From assembly GCA_031422335.1 (NCBI GenBank), contig JANOQW010000004.1, positions 1 to 62,518 of the forward strand: DNA of 62,518 nt. Reading direction: 5' to 3'. The stretch comes from Methylotenera_A sp031422335. GTDB lineage: Bacteria > Pseudomonadota > Gammaproteobacteria > Burkholderiales > Methylophilaceae. Both the position numbers and the translations under genes were made by a program. The notes beneath the pieces are model-generated. The model saw nothing but the letters and a program-made list of their open reading frames with translations. It was not told the DNA's origin and made no database searches. Below, in pieces: positions 54,784 through 62,518 of this stretch (positions within the stretch are counted from its first letter, which is position 1; each line of letters starts with the position of its first letter).

Positions 54784-55659
54784 TTAGCGTAATAAACTGC
54801 GCGCCACTTCAAACGCTTGGTTATGCGCCAAATGCACTGGTTTTTCAGTATCAATCAAGCTTTTTAGCATGTGATGTTGCGTTTGATATTTAAGCTGACC
54901 GATACTCAACGCACCAAAACCTACCACGCCATTTCCAAGTGGCTCACTATCTGCCATCACACCAAGTCCAGCAATACCCAACGGTTCCACTGCGTTTACA
55001 TCCGCCAACACCTTTAACATCAGCGATTTTTCGTAATGGCTTTTGTCTAAAATATTCACCCCTGCAGGTCCAGCGCATAGCGCAACATCGGCTTTATATA
55101 AGGCGGCGATTTTAGCAGCGCCAGTGCTTGCATCTACCACTTGCAAGCCCACCCCAAATTGTTGGTACATTTTGTCACAGTATGTTTGCATGGCTGCTAC
55201 ATTGCGGTGTGCCCCCATGTGAACAATTGCGCCATTTTTAGCCGCAATCAGCGCAGCCGTGCTGCCCACTGCACCTGCGCCAAAAATCACCACTGTTTGA
55301 TTTTTCAGCGTGTTAATAATACTGACGACCTTAGCCAACATCGCTGCCGCAGTAGTGAACGCGCCAGAAGGGTCAGCCATCGTCGATATTTCAAACGGCG
55401 GAAACATGGTATTTTTTGCAGCATTCTGCATCGCTAACGCCAAATGAATATCACGCCCGCCAAAAAACAAAGCTTCACGTTTGATGCCCGAAGGACTGCG
55501 CGAAAACATAGCATCTTGCGTCAGTGCTTCCACCTCTGTCAGATCAACATTGGTATAGGGCATAATATTGTCAAACCCCGCGTCAAAGGCCATGTTCACG
55601 TCAAACGGACTAGCGTTTTTTGCGGCAGTGATGAGGTGTAATATTGATACTTTTTGCAT
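54784..55659 (-). CDS. mtdB: NAD(P)-dependent methylene-H4MPT dehydrogenase
   Basis: Oxidises methylene-H4MPT to methenyl-H4MPT, giving NADH or NADPH, the step before Mch. 291 residues; the N terminus KNASPFDVNMAFDAGFDNIMPYTNVDL and FGGRDIHLALAMQ are diagnostic of the MtdB/MtdC group, and the nucleotide-binding motif is GAGAVGSTAALIA. MtdB and the NADP-specific MtdC are close relatives, so the cofactor preference is not sure from sequence. Confidence 0.92.
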   Translation of the reverse strand: MQKVSILHLITAAKNASPFDVNMAFDAGFDNIMPYTNVDLTEVEALTQDAMFSRSPSGIKREALFFGGRDIHLALAMQNAAKNTMFPPFEISTMADPSGAFTTAAAMLAKVVSIINTLKNQTVVIFGAGAVGSTAALIAAKNGAIVHMGAHRNVAAMQTYCDKMYQQFGVGLQVVDASTGAAKIAALYKADVALCAGPAGVNILDKSHYEKSLMLKVLADVNAVEPLGIAGLGVMADSEPLGNGVVGFGALSIGQLKYQTQHHMLKSLIDTEKPVHLAHNQAFEVARSLLR

Positions 55660-55691
55660 GCTTTTATCCTTACTGAGCTAATTATCTAAAG

Positions 55692-56735
55692 TTAGCTTTC
55701 TAAATTACTTTTTTCTGAAAGGTTGGCTTTTGAAATCCTAGCTTCTGAAATACCAGATTTTGAAATACTAGCGCCTGTATTTTTACCACGCACAATCTTA
55801 AAGCTTATATTTGGCTTACCTGCAAAAGCCAGCTTAGCTTCAGCTTGCAAGCTTTCTACCTGTTGCTGGCTTTCCAAAATCGCAAAGCCAGTTGGCCCCC
55901 ACGAACTCTGCCCAACGCAAGCTGCACCTTTTTTCTCCAGCCAAGCCAGCACGTTAGCAACATCGTCGCTAGCATAGCGCCCGCCTTGGATTGGCGCAAA
56001 ATAATCCCCATTGTAAGTTTGCAAATCAGCCATACAAGCGCCAAACGCCAATAAATCTGCGCGCTGCAAGGCAGGCAACATATGTTCAACCACCATACTG
56101 CGCAACGCGTTTTGCGCTGCAGGTAAGCTTTGAAAAGCCTGAATCTCGGCTGCGCCATGCACGCCTTTATGATGCGTGTCTAGTACCAACAACACGCGCC
56201 AATCATCAGGAAAAGCTAACCGCTTGCTAATACTAGGAATTTCATCGCATTGTTTATCGACACTTTTGCCAGCATCAAGTAAAAAGCCTCCTTGCGCAAA
56301 CGCGCCAATGCCAATGCCAGATCGCTTGCCACGCATGGCTACGCGGGCTATTTGCGCAAGCGTTAAATTTAAGTCAAATAATTGATTTAAACCAGCACCA
56401 ATCGCCAGCGCCATTTGCGTACCTGAGCCCAACCCTGCGTGCTGAGGGATGCTTTGCAACACTTGCACATCAACACTGCAAGGCATATTGAAAGTTTTTA
56501 TGAGGTTTCCGACAATTTTAATAACATTTTCACTACTTTCAGAGACAATATGCAATTTTTCGCTTGGCAAAATTTTAATCTGCGTGCAAGGCGCATCAAT
56601 CGACAACCCTAAACCACCAAACACGCGCGACGTTTTACCTGCTGTATTGCTATCCGTTAAATCAAAAAAACCCATGTGCAACCTGGCAGAGGTTGTGACG
56701 ATAACTTGAGGTAAGCGATAAGGTGCGGAATCCAT
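55692..56735 (-). CDS. mptG: Beta-ribofuranosylaminobenzene 5'-phosphate synthase
   Basis: First committed enzyme of H4MPT synthesis: condenses para-aminobenzoate (or 4-hydroxybenzoate in archaea) with phosphoribosyl pyrophosphate, releasing CO2. GHMP-kinase-fold protein of 347 residues with the loop PQHAGLGSGTQMALAIGAGL and the N terminus ITVTTSARLHMGFFDL-like (VTTSARLHMGFFDL). The ATG at 56735 is preceded by AGG; the in-frame 13 codons before it are not needed. The repetitive C-terminal tail (ISKSGISEARISKANLSEKS) is Ser/Lys-rich and probably disordered. It is the first gene of the mtdB-mch run and divergent from ppsA. Confidence 0.9.
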   Translation of the reverse strand: MDSAPYRLPQVIVTTSARLHMGFFDLTDSNTAGKTSRVFGGLGLSIDAPCTQIKILPSEKLHIVSESSENVIKIVGNLIKTFNMPCSVDVQVLQSIPQHAGLGSGTQMALAIGAGLNQLFDLNLTLAQIARVAMRGKRSGIGIGAFAQGGFLLDAGKSVDKQCDEIPSISKRLAFPDDWRVLLVLDTHHKGVHGAAEIQAFQSLPAAQNALRSMVVEHMLPALQRADLLAFGACMADLQTYNGDYFAPIQGGRYASDDVANVLAWLEKKGAACVGQSSWGPTGFAILESQQQVESLQAEAKLAFAGKPNISFKIVRGKNTGASISKSGISEARISKANLSEKSNLES

Positions 56736-56916
56736 GATGCCTATTTTATCGCAAAGCTCGGGCTTCTTTAGCATTTAAAGGCTATTTCGTATTAATTATG
56801 CTTAACGCGCTATTAATGTCGCGTGACAAGCCAAAGCTATTTTGGCACAATCATGAAAAGAATAAGTTCATCAAGAAACATATCTAAATCAAAAATTACA
56901 TTTGTTAAGGTTAGGG

Positions 56917-59298
56917 ATGAGTATGACAGTGCACGCATTACCATTTGAACAACTTCGCAACACCGATGTCGGCTCGGTTGGCGGTAAAAATGCCTCTCTA
57001 GGTGAGATGATTTCGCAATTAAGCGCCAAAGGTGTGCGCGTGCCCACTGGTTTTGCCACCACTGCCGATGCGTATCGGGAGTTTTTAGCACAAGATGGTT
57101 TAGATAAAAAAATTAACGATTTATTGGACGTTCTAGACGCTGATGACACGCAAGCACTAGCTGTTTGCGGCACACAAATTCGCAAATGGATTATGGATGC
57201 ACCCTTCCCGGCTGCATTGAATACAGCTATTGCAGAAAATTATGCACGTTTAACCGCCAATTCTGCCGCTGGCACTACGTTTGCCGTGCGCTCATCTGCA
57301 ACTGCAGAAGACTTACCTGACGCTTCTTTTGCGGGTCAGCAAGAGAGTTTTTTAAATATTCATGGCTTAGATAATATTACGCATGCCATTAAAGAAGTAT
57401 TTGCCTCGCTATATAACGATCGTGCTATTTCATACCGCGTACATAAAGGCTTTGTGCACGCCGATGTGGCATTATCAGCTGGTGTGCAGCAAATGGTACG
57501 CAGCGATATTGGTTGTGCAGGTGTGATGTTTACCATTGATACTGAATCTGGCTTTAAGGATGTTGTGTTTATTACATCAAGCTATGGTCTTGGTGAAACC
57601 GTGGTACAAGGTGCCGTCAATCCCGATGAGTTTTATGTACACAAACCAACTTTAGCACTTGGCAAACCATCTATCGTACGTCGTAACATGGGTTCTAAAC
57701 TCATCAAGATGGTGTTCTCAGACGCCACACAGGCGGGCAAAAGCACCAATACCGTCGATGTAGATGTGGCTCAATCAGATGTTTACTCGTTAAGCGATGC
57801 CGATATTTTAGAATTAGCCACTTACGCCATGACTATTGAAACGCATTATGGCTGCCCAATGGATATTGAGTGGGGGAAAAATGGTTTAGATAATAAACTA
57901 TACATCCTGCAAGCGCGTCCTGAGACGGTGAAATCGCAAGAGTCGCTCAAAAACGTCACGGAATCATACAAACTACAAAAACATTCTGCCCTGCCTTTAG
58001 TGGTTGGCCGCGCAGTGACACAAAAAGTAGGTGTTGGCCCTGTAAGAATCGTTTTAGACCCGGCGCAAATGCATGAAGTGCAACCAGGCGATGTACTAGT
58101 GGCCGATATGACAGACCCCAACTGGGAGCCCGTAATGAAGCGTGCAGCAGCGCTCGTGACCAATCGCGGCGGCCGCACATGCCACGCAGCAATTATTGCA
58201 CGTGAGCTTGGTATACCCGCAATTGTAGGCTCTGTAAATGCCACAGACTTACTGCGTGAAGGTGAAATTGTCACCGTTTCATGTGCAGAAGGCGAAACTG
58301 GCTTTGTGTATCACGGTGCGCTTGATTTTGAAATAAATACGCAAACAAATAATGCGCTATCTAAACCGCCCTGCAAAATTATGATGAACGTGGGCAACCC
58401 CGATATGGCGTTTAGCTTTGCGCAAATACCAAATGATGGCGTGGGTTTGGCGCGTTTGGAGTTTGTCATTAACAACATGGTGGGCATTCACCCAAAAGCT
58501 ATTTTAAATGTGGATGCAATGCCTGCTGCTATCAAAGCGGTGATTAAAAACCGCGCGCGCGGCTATAGCTCGCCTAAACAATTTTATATTGATAAAGTAG
58601 CCGAAGGTGTTGCGACGATTGCCGCTGCGTTTTACCCAAAACCTGTGATTGTGCGTACTTCTGATTTCAAATCGAATGAGTATAAAAAACTAGTCGGTGG
58701 TGATATTTACGAGCCGGACGAAGAAAATCCAATGATTGGCTTTCGCGGTGCCGCACGTTACATGGCAGAAGACTTTAAAGAGTGCTTTGCCATGGAGTGC
58801 CAAGCCATGAAAAAAGTACGTGAAGAAATGGGTTTAGTTAACGTCGAGTTAATGCTGCCATTTGTACGCACATTAGACGAAGCGAAAGCAGTCACCGAAA
58901 TTATGGCAGCCAATGGTTTAAAGCGCGGCGAAAATGGTTTGCGTTTAATCATGATGTGCGAAATCCCATCAAATGCACTGCTCGCTGAACAATTCTTAGA
59001 GTATTTTGATGGCTTCTCAATCGGCTCTAACGACCTTACCCAGCTTACCTTGGGCATGGACAGAGACTCTGGCATTTTGGCAGATGGCTTTGATGAGCGT
59101 AACGATGCTGTCAAAGTACTGCTAGAGATGACTATTAGCACTTGTAACCGCTTAGGTAAATATGTGGGCATTTGTGGTCAAGGCCCGTCGGATCATCCAG
59201 ATTTTGCTGAATGGTTGGTAGCGCAAGGCATACAATCAATATCGCTAAATCCCGATACAGTTGTAGCCACTTGGCAACGTTTGACTAAAAATAAATAA
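56917..59298 (+). CDS. ppsA: Phosphoenolpyruvate synthase
   Basis: Makes PEP from pyruvate, ATP and water. 793 residues from the ATG at 56917, which has AAGG and GGG upstream; an in-frame TTG at 56902 is less likely. The phosphohistidine is His423 in GGRTCHAAIIARELGIPAIVG. The ATP-binding N-terminal domain starts SVGGKNASLGEMI, and the PEP-binding C-terminal barrel ends LCNR-like with GICGQGPSDHPDFAEWL. Its regulator is the next gene. In RuMP methylotrophs, which may have an incomplete gluconeogenic route, this enzyme controls pyruvate-PEP flow. Confidence 0.96.
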   Translation: MSMTVHALPFEQLRNTDVGSVGGKNASLGEMISQLSAKGVRVPTGFATTADAYREFLAQDGLDKKINDLLDVLDADDTQALAVCGTQIRKWIMDAPFPAALNTAIAENYARLTANSAAGTTFAVRSSATAEDLPDASFAGQQESFLNIHGLDNITHAIKEVFASLYNDRAISYRVHKGFVHADVALSAGVQQMVRSDIGCAGVMFTIDTESGFKDVVFITSSYGLGETVVQGAVNPDEFYVHKPTLALGKPSIVRRNMGSKLIKMVFSDATQAGKSTNTVDVDVAQSDVYSLSDADILELATYAMTIETHYGCPMDIEWGKNGLDNKLYILQARPETVKSQESLKNVTESYKLQKHSALPLVVGRAVTQKVGVGPVRIVLDPAQMHEVQPGDVLVADMTDPNWEPVMKRAAALVTNRGGRTCHAAIIARELGIPAIVGSVNATDLLREGEIVTVSCAEGETGFVYHGALDFEINTQTNNALSKPPCKIMMNVGNPDMAFSFAQIPNDGVGLARLEFVINNMVGIHPKAILNVDAMPAAIKAVIKNRARGYSSPKQFYIDKVAEGVATIAAAFYPKPVIVRTSDFKSNEYKKLVGGDIYEPDEENPMIGFRGAARYMAEDFKECFAMECQAMKKVREEMGLVNVELMLPFVRTLDEAKAVTEIMAANGLKRGENGLRLIMMCEIPSNALLAEQFLEYFDGFSIGSNDLTQLTLGMDRDSGILADGFDERNDAVKVLLEMTISTCNRLGKYVGICGQGPSDHPDFAEWLVAQGIQSISLNPDTVVATWQRLTKNK

Positions 59299-59300
59299 TC

Positions 59301-60134
59301 GTGCAAATTCAACGTACTGTTTTTTTTATATCGGATGGCACTGGCATTACGGCGGGTGCGCTTGGGCAGTTATTAGCGCATTTTCCGCAAACGCATTTTA
59401 CGCAAGTACGCTTGCCGTTTACCGATTCAGTTGCCAAAATTGAGGATGCTAAACAGCGTTTTTTAATGGCCAAAGCGGGCGACGGTATGCGCCCTGTGGT
59501 CATTATGTCGCTGGGCAATATTGATCATCGCGCATTACTAAAAGATGCCGATGCTTACTTTATTGACTTATTTAATACCTTTATTAACCCTTTGGGTGTG
59601 GAGCTTGCCCAAGAGCCGCTCACCGGCAAAGGCATTGCACATGGTGTAATGGGTGAAAACTACCATGAGCGTATGGAAGCAATTAATTTTACGCTTGGCC
59701 ACGACGATGGCATGACCAATAGTGGCTTTGAAGAAGCTGAAGTGATTTTAATTGGCGTATCACGCTGTGGCAAAACGCCCACTAGCGTCTATTTAGCCAT
59801 GCAATTCGGTATAAAAGCGGCTAATTATCCGCTGATTCCTGAAGATTTTGAACGCGGAACCCTGCCTGAAATTTTGTATAAACATTTGCACAAAATTTTT
59901 GGCCTCACTATTAAGGCTGAGCGCTTGCACAATGTGCGTAGCGAGCGACGTCCAAATAGTTTTTATGCCTCACTCGAAAACTGCAAAAAAGAAATTGCTA
60001 CGGCGGAGCGGCTGATGCTTAAAAACCATATCACTTGGGCCGATTCTACCAGTCGCTCAGTGGAAGAGTTATCAGCGATTATTCTGCAAAAAATTCGGCA
60101 GCCAGACGAAAGACGCACGCTGCCTCGCGGCTAG
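59301..60134 (+). CDS. ppsR: PEP synthase regulatory protein (kinase/pyrophosphorylase)
   Basis: Bifunctional DUF299 enzyme that inactivates PEP synthase by ADP-dependent phosphorylation of a Thr and reactivates it by Pi-dependent dephosphorylation. The P-loop GVSRCGKTPTSVYLAMQ begins at residue 152, and the N terminus VFFISDGTGITAG is family-typical. Length 277 is normal. It starts with GTG two bases after the ppsA stop, the common pps-ppsR arrangement. Confidence 0.93.
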   Translation: MQIQRTVFFISDGTGITAGALGQLLAHFPQTHFTQVRLPFTDSVAKIEDAKQRFLMAKAGDGMRPVVIMSLGNIDHRALLKDADAYFIDLFNTFINPLGVELAQEPLTGKGIAHGVMGENYHERMEAINFTLGHDDGMTNSGFEEAEVILIGVSRCGKTPTSVYLAMQFGIKAANYPLIPEDFERGTLPEILYKHLHKIFGLTIKAERLHNVRSERRPNSFYASLENCKKEIATAERLMLKNHITWADSTSRSVEELSAIILQKIRQPDERRTLPRG

Positions 60135-60159
60135 CCAAGCTTTTCTATTTAATAAGACT

Positions 60160-60714
60160 TTATTTTAAATACGGTTTAATCTTACTAGCTAAATCGCTAG
60201 AATCTGGTGAAACAGTACTAGAAAAAGCCGTTACCTCTTTGCCACCTGGTGCAATCACGTATTTAAAGAAATTCCACTGTGGCGCTGTGCCAGATTTAGC
60301 TGCCAGTTGCTTATAAAACGGGTTGGCATTGGCACCTGTGACCGAGCTTTTAACTGCCATGGGAAACTGCACGCCATAGGTCATTTTGCAAAAGTCGCCG
60401 ATGGCTTTATTGTCACCCGGGTCTTGGCGAAAGTCGTTCGACGGAAAGCCAATTACTAACAAACCTTGCGCTTTATGCTTTTTGTATAGGCCTTCTAGCG
60501 CCTCAAACTGCGGCGTAAAACCGCACTTGCTAGCAGTATTCACCACCAAAATTGGCTTATCTTGATAGTCGCACAAGTTCACTACATCGCCTTGTAGTGT
60601 AGTAATTTTGTGGTTGTAAAGTTCTGGGCAGGTAGCGCTAGCAATGGTAGTAGTCATGGTGGCAGTTAATCCTAAACTTAAAGTAGCGAGTGTTTTTACA
60701 AAAGTAGTTTTCAT
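60160..60714 (-). CDS. Exported glutathione peroxidase family protein
   Basis: 184 residues. An N-terminal signal peptide (about 1-27, ending TIASA) suggests periplasmic location, unusual for the family, most members of which are cytoplasmic. The catalytic Cys64 is in NTASKCGFTPQFEALEGLY, with Gln in the FPSNDF region and Trp in PQWNFFKY. It would reduce peroxides with thioredoxin- or glutathione-like donors. The start at 60714 is preferred to 60741 because it begins directly with the positively charged signal start MKTTFVK. Confidence 0.88.
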   Translation of the reverse strand: MKTTFVKTLATLSLGLTATMTTTIASATCPELYNHKITTLQGDVVNLCDYQDKPILVVNTASKCGFTPQFEALEGLYKKHKAQGLLVIGFPSNDFRQDPGDNKAIGDFCKMTYGVQFPMAVKSSVTGANANPFYKQLAAKSGTAPQWNFFKYVIAPGGKEVTAFSSTVSPDSSDLASKIKPYLK

Positions 60715-60770
60715 GTTTTTTATGCTTTCAAAAATCAACAATTAATTGACCTGCTAAAAATAGATTCGTT

Positions 60771-62156
60771 CTAAACCCATGTAAAAAGTTGAAGCAACAA
60801 ACCGCCGGCAGCAAACAGCCCAATCAACTTAATCACGCTTAGCTTAAATTTAAACAATAAAAAAATCGCAATTAAAATGGCAACGCCAGAAGGCGCATGG
60901 ATATTGGCTTGCAGAGCATCTGAAAATTCTCGCGCATTTGGGGAAATTCCATTTGGAAAAACCAAGTGTTGTGCAAAAAACACCGCCAAGCTGACGATTA
61001 CCCCCACCACCGCTGCGGTGATGGCGGTGAGTGGAGCAGTTAACTTTAGATTATTTTTGGTGGACTCGATAAATGGTGCGCCAACAAAAATAAAAATAAA
61101 TGAAGGCAAAAAGGTAAAGAAAGTCACCACGCAAGCCGCCGTAACGCCCGCCGTTAGTGGGTCGACCAAAGCTGCCTGACTCCAACCGCCGACAAACCCC
61201 ACAAACGCCACCACCATAATCAGCGGGCCGGGTGTCGTTTCGCCCAAGGCTAGGCCATCCATCATTTGTGTGGGCGTTAGCCAGCTATATTGGGTCACCG
61301 CGCCTTGATACACATAAGGTAGCACTGCATAAGCACCGCCAAATGTCAGCAGCGCCGCTTTGGTAAAAAACCAGCCCATTTGCGTATATATTGCATCCCA
61401 ACCATAGCGCCACATCAATAGCAGCATGGCGGCCAGCCAAATCGCTAAGCCTATCGCAATAAATTTTGCCATTTTTTTATAACTAAACTTTGCATGTGCA
61501 GGTGTTGGCGTATCGTCATCGATGACAGCTTTGCCATAATTGGTTTGACTGGCTTTGTGCGCGTTGCTGCTGGCAAACAAATGTGGTTGAAAATGATTCA
61601 CTAAATAACCAATCATAGCAGCCGCTAACACTATCCACGGAAATGCAATTTTAAACACGGTAATGGCAATAAAAGAGGCAATAGCAATGCCCCATAAGGC
61701 GCTATTGGTAAGGGTTCTGGCGCCTATTCTATAGGCTGCAAATAGCACAATAGCCACCACTGCTGGCTTAATGCCAGCCAGCACACCAGCTACTGCGGGC
61801 ACATTGCCAAAGCGCATATAAATATAGCTGAGTGCAATTAAAATCAACAATGATGGCAATACAAACAAGCAGCCAGCTATTATGCCGCCCCAACTACGAT
61901 GCATTAACCAGCCAATATATGTGGCCAATTGTTGCGCCTCTGGCCCAGGTAGCAGCATGCAATAATTAAGCGCATGCAAAAAACGTTTTTCAGATATCCA
62001 GCGCTTATTTTCGACTAAATCTTGATGCATGATAGCGATTTGTCCAGCAGGCCCGCCAAAGCTGATAAAACCGAGCTTAAGCCAATACCAAAACGCTTGT
62101 TTTAAGCTGGGCGTGACTGGCACGGCATCTAAAGTTTGATTCAATGTTTGGCTCAT
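60771..62156 (-). CDS. chrA: Chromate transporter ChrA (long, two-domain)
   Basis: 461-residue inner-membrane protein of the long CHR family, with two homologous six-span halves. The first half begins KLGFISFGGPAGQIAIMHQDLVE and the second FTKAALLTFGGAYAVLPYVYQ. Family members export chromate with protons. Between the halves is a short hydrophilic linker near 195-225. Repeat copy K encodes SDALQANIHAPSG near residues 415-427, inside the second half. No chromate regulator gene is visible. Confidence 0.9.
   Translation of the reverse strand: MSQTLNQTLDAVPVTPSLKQAFWYWLKLGFISFGGPAGQIAIMHQDLVENKRWISEKRFLHALNYCMLLPGPEAQQLATYIGWLMHRSWGGIIAGCLFVLPSLLILIALSYIYMRFGNVPAVAGVLAGIKPAVVAIVLFAAYRIGARTLTNSALWGIAIASFIAITVFKIAFPWIVLAAAMIGYLVNHFQPHLFASSNAHKASQTNYGKAVIDDDTPTPAHAKFSYKKMAKFIAIGLAIWLAAMLLLMWRYGWDAIYTQMGWFFTKAALLTFGGAYAVLPYVYQGAVTQYSWLTPTQMMDGLALGETTPGPLIMVVAFVGFVGGWSQAALVDPLTAGVTAACVVTFFTFLPSFIFIFVGAPFIESTKNNLKLTAPLTAITAAVVGVIVSLAVFFAQHLVFPNGISPNAREFSDALQANIHAPSGVAILIAIFLLFKFKLSVIKLIGLFAAGGLLLQLFTWV
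60889..60919 (+). repeat. Palindromic element copy K (inside chrA)
   Basis: Core GGCGCATGGATATTGG and right arm GGCTTGCAGAGCAT are clear; the left arm is eroded. On the chrA coding strand it reads DALQANIHAP, the same frame as copy I. Confidence 0.8.
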
Positions 62157-62251
62157 AGCTCAATATTACACATAAAAATTTGGCACGCAATATGCTTATT
62201 CATTACTGCTAGCCTTTTGCTAGCATATATTGAAGAAAGGCGAGGTTTAAT

Positions 62252-62425
62252 ATGTCTATTGCAACAATAAAAACTGTAGATAAAATTAAATTGTTAGATC
62301 AAATGCTAGAGGATTTAGCAGGTGAAGAATTTGATGAGTTTTATGAAGCCGATGGTGAAGTTAAGGCCAACATTAAGGGCTTAGCACCTGAAGAAGATCT
62401 AAGCGAAATTGAATATTTTCACTAA
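62252..62425 (+). CDS. Small acidic protein of unknown function
   Basis: 57-residue ORF beginning MSIATIKTVDKIKLLDQMLE, strongly acidic, with no membrane span or cysteine. The purine-rich GAAAGGCGAGG lies ten bases before the ATG. It is divergent from chrA with about 95 bases between starts. I do not recognise it. The dense acidic helix suggests a real small protein, but a chance ORF is possible. Confidence 0.45.
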   Translation: MSIATIKTVDKIKLLDQMLEDLAGEEFDEFYEADGEVKANIKGLAPEEDLSEIEYFH

Positions 62426-62430
62426 TTAGT

Positions 62431-62503
62431 GATTTAACTTGGTTTTGATTTAACCTGATTAGATTTAATCTGGTTTTAATTTAAGTTAGTTTTGATTTAA
62501 AGC
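62431..62503. repeat. Degenerate tandem repeat after the small ORF
   Basis: Four and a half units of about 16 bases: GATTTAACTTGGTTTT (62431-62446), GATTTAACCTGATTA, GATTTAATCTGGTTTT, AATTTAAGTTAGTTTT and a partial GATTTAAAGC. Begins five bases after the small ORF stop. Function unknown; the window ends soon after. Confidence 0.75.
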
Positions 62504-62518
62504 GGCTGTTTTAACACC

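Noticed and set aside
56800..56880. Possible sigma-54 promoter (TGGCAC) before ppsA
   Set aside because: The second element (TTGC) is missing at the required distance.
1..62518. CRISPR array, prophage or insertion sequence
   Set aside because: No regularly spaced direct repeats, integrase, transposase or phage gene is present.

Overview
The window looks like a chromosomal segment of an obligate or near-obligate methylotroph of the Betaproteobacteria, most like Methylophilaceae (Methylotenera-type). The basis is a ribulose monophosphate (RuMP) formaldehyde-fixation set (hps, hpi, transaldolase) next to a tetrahydromethanopterin (H4MPT)-linked C1 oxidation and cofactor-biosynthesis cluster (mch, mtdB, beta-RFAP synthase, pabB, MfnD/E/F-like genes), in a moderately low-GC background with betaproteobacterial housekeeping gene order. 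No phage, insertion sequence or CRISPR array is visible.

Layout. 0.4-9.6 kb: rne, crcB, glgA, orn, an M48 protease, a small cytochrome c, rsgA and a histone-deacetylase-like amidohydrolase. 9.6-13.3 kb: an HD-GYP protein with an altered HD motif, an EAL protein and a QueD-family enzyme. 13.5-16.9 kb: a compact rfbBACD dTDP-L-rhamnose operon on the minus strand. 16.9-21.4 kb: dnaQ, rnhA and a methyltransferase, divergent from gloB and mltD. 21.4-25.8 kb: a peptide-type ABC importer without ATPase genes, then fabI. 25.9-35.1 kb: the classical proteostasis block (tRNA-Leu, tig, clpP, clpX, lon, hupB, tRNA-Val, tRNA-Asp, ppiD), all on the minus strand. 35.3-41.9 kb: a small unknown protein, a three-gene RND metal-efflux system and an AT-rich HEPN-type gene. 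41.9-47.3 kb: pterin dehydratase-like, MfnE-like, pabB, MfnF-like and MfnD-like genes, and a divergent HisA-like gene. 47.3-50.9 kb: an EAL protein, hpi, hps and tal. 51.0-56.7 kb: a CitG-like protein, a RimK/MptN-like ATP-grasp, mch, a second ATP-grasp, mtdB and beta-RFAP synthase. 56.9-62.4 kb: ppsA with its regulator, a periplasmic glutathione peroxidase, chrA and a small unknown ORF.

The metabolic logic is coherent. Formaldehyde can be fixed through hps/hpi/tal into sugar phosphates or oxidised through H4MPT (mtdB, mch). The neighbouring genes look like makers of H4MPT and of the methanofuran-like cofactor. ppsA and its bifunctional regulator control PEP supply.

The most unusual signal is an interspersed palindromic element of about 39 nt, with 14-nt complementary arms around an 11-nt core. 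At least eleven clear copies and several weaker ones are scattered through the window. Four clear copies lie between convergent genes. Others lie inside, or at the start of, genes of the cofactor cluster and chrA, where they are translated in frame, often as the peptide LQANIHA or a variant. This recalls Rickettsia palindromic elements but I recognise no named family. All coordinates, motif positions and boundaries were read by eye; family assignments are by motif recognition without database searches.
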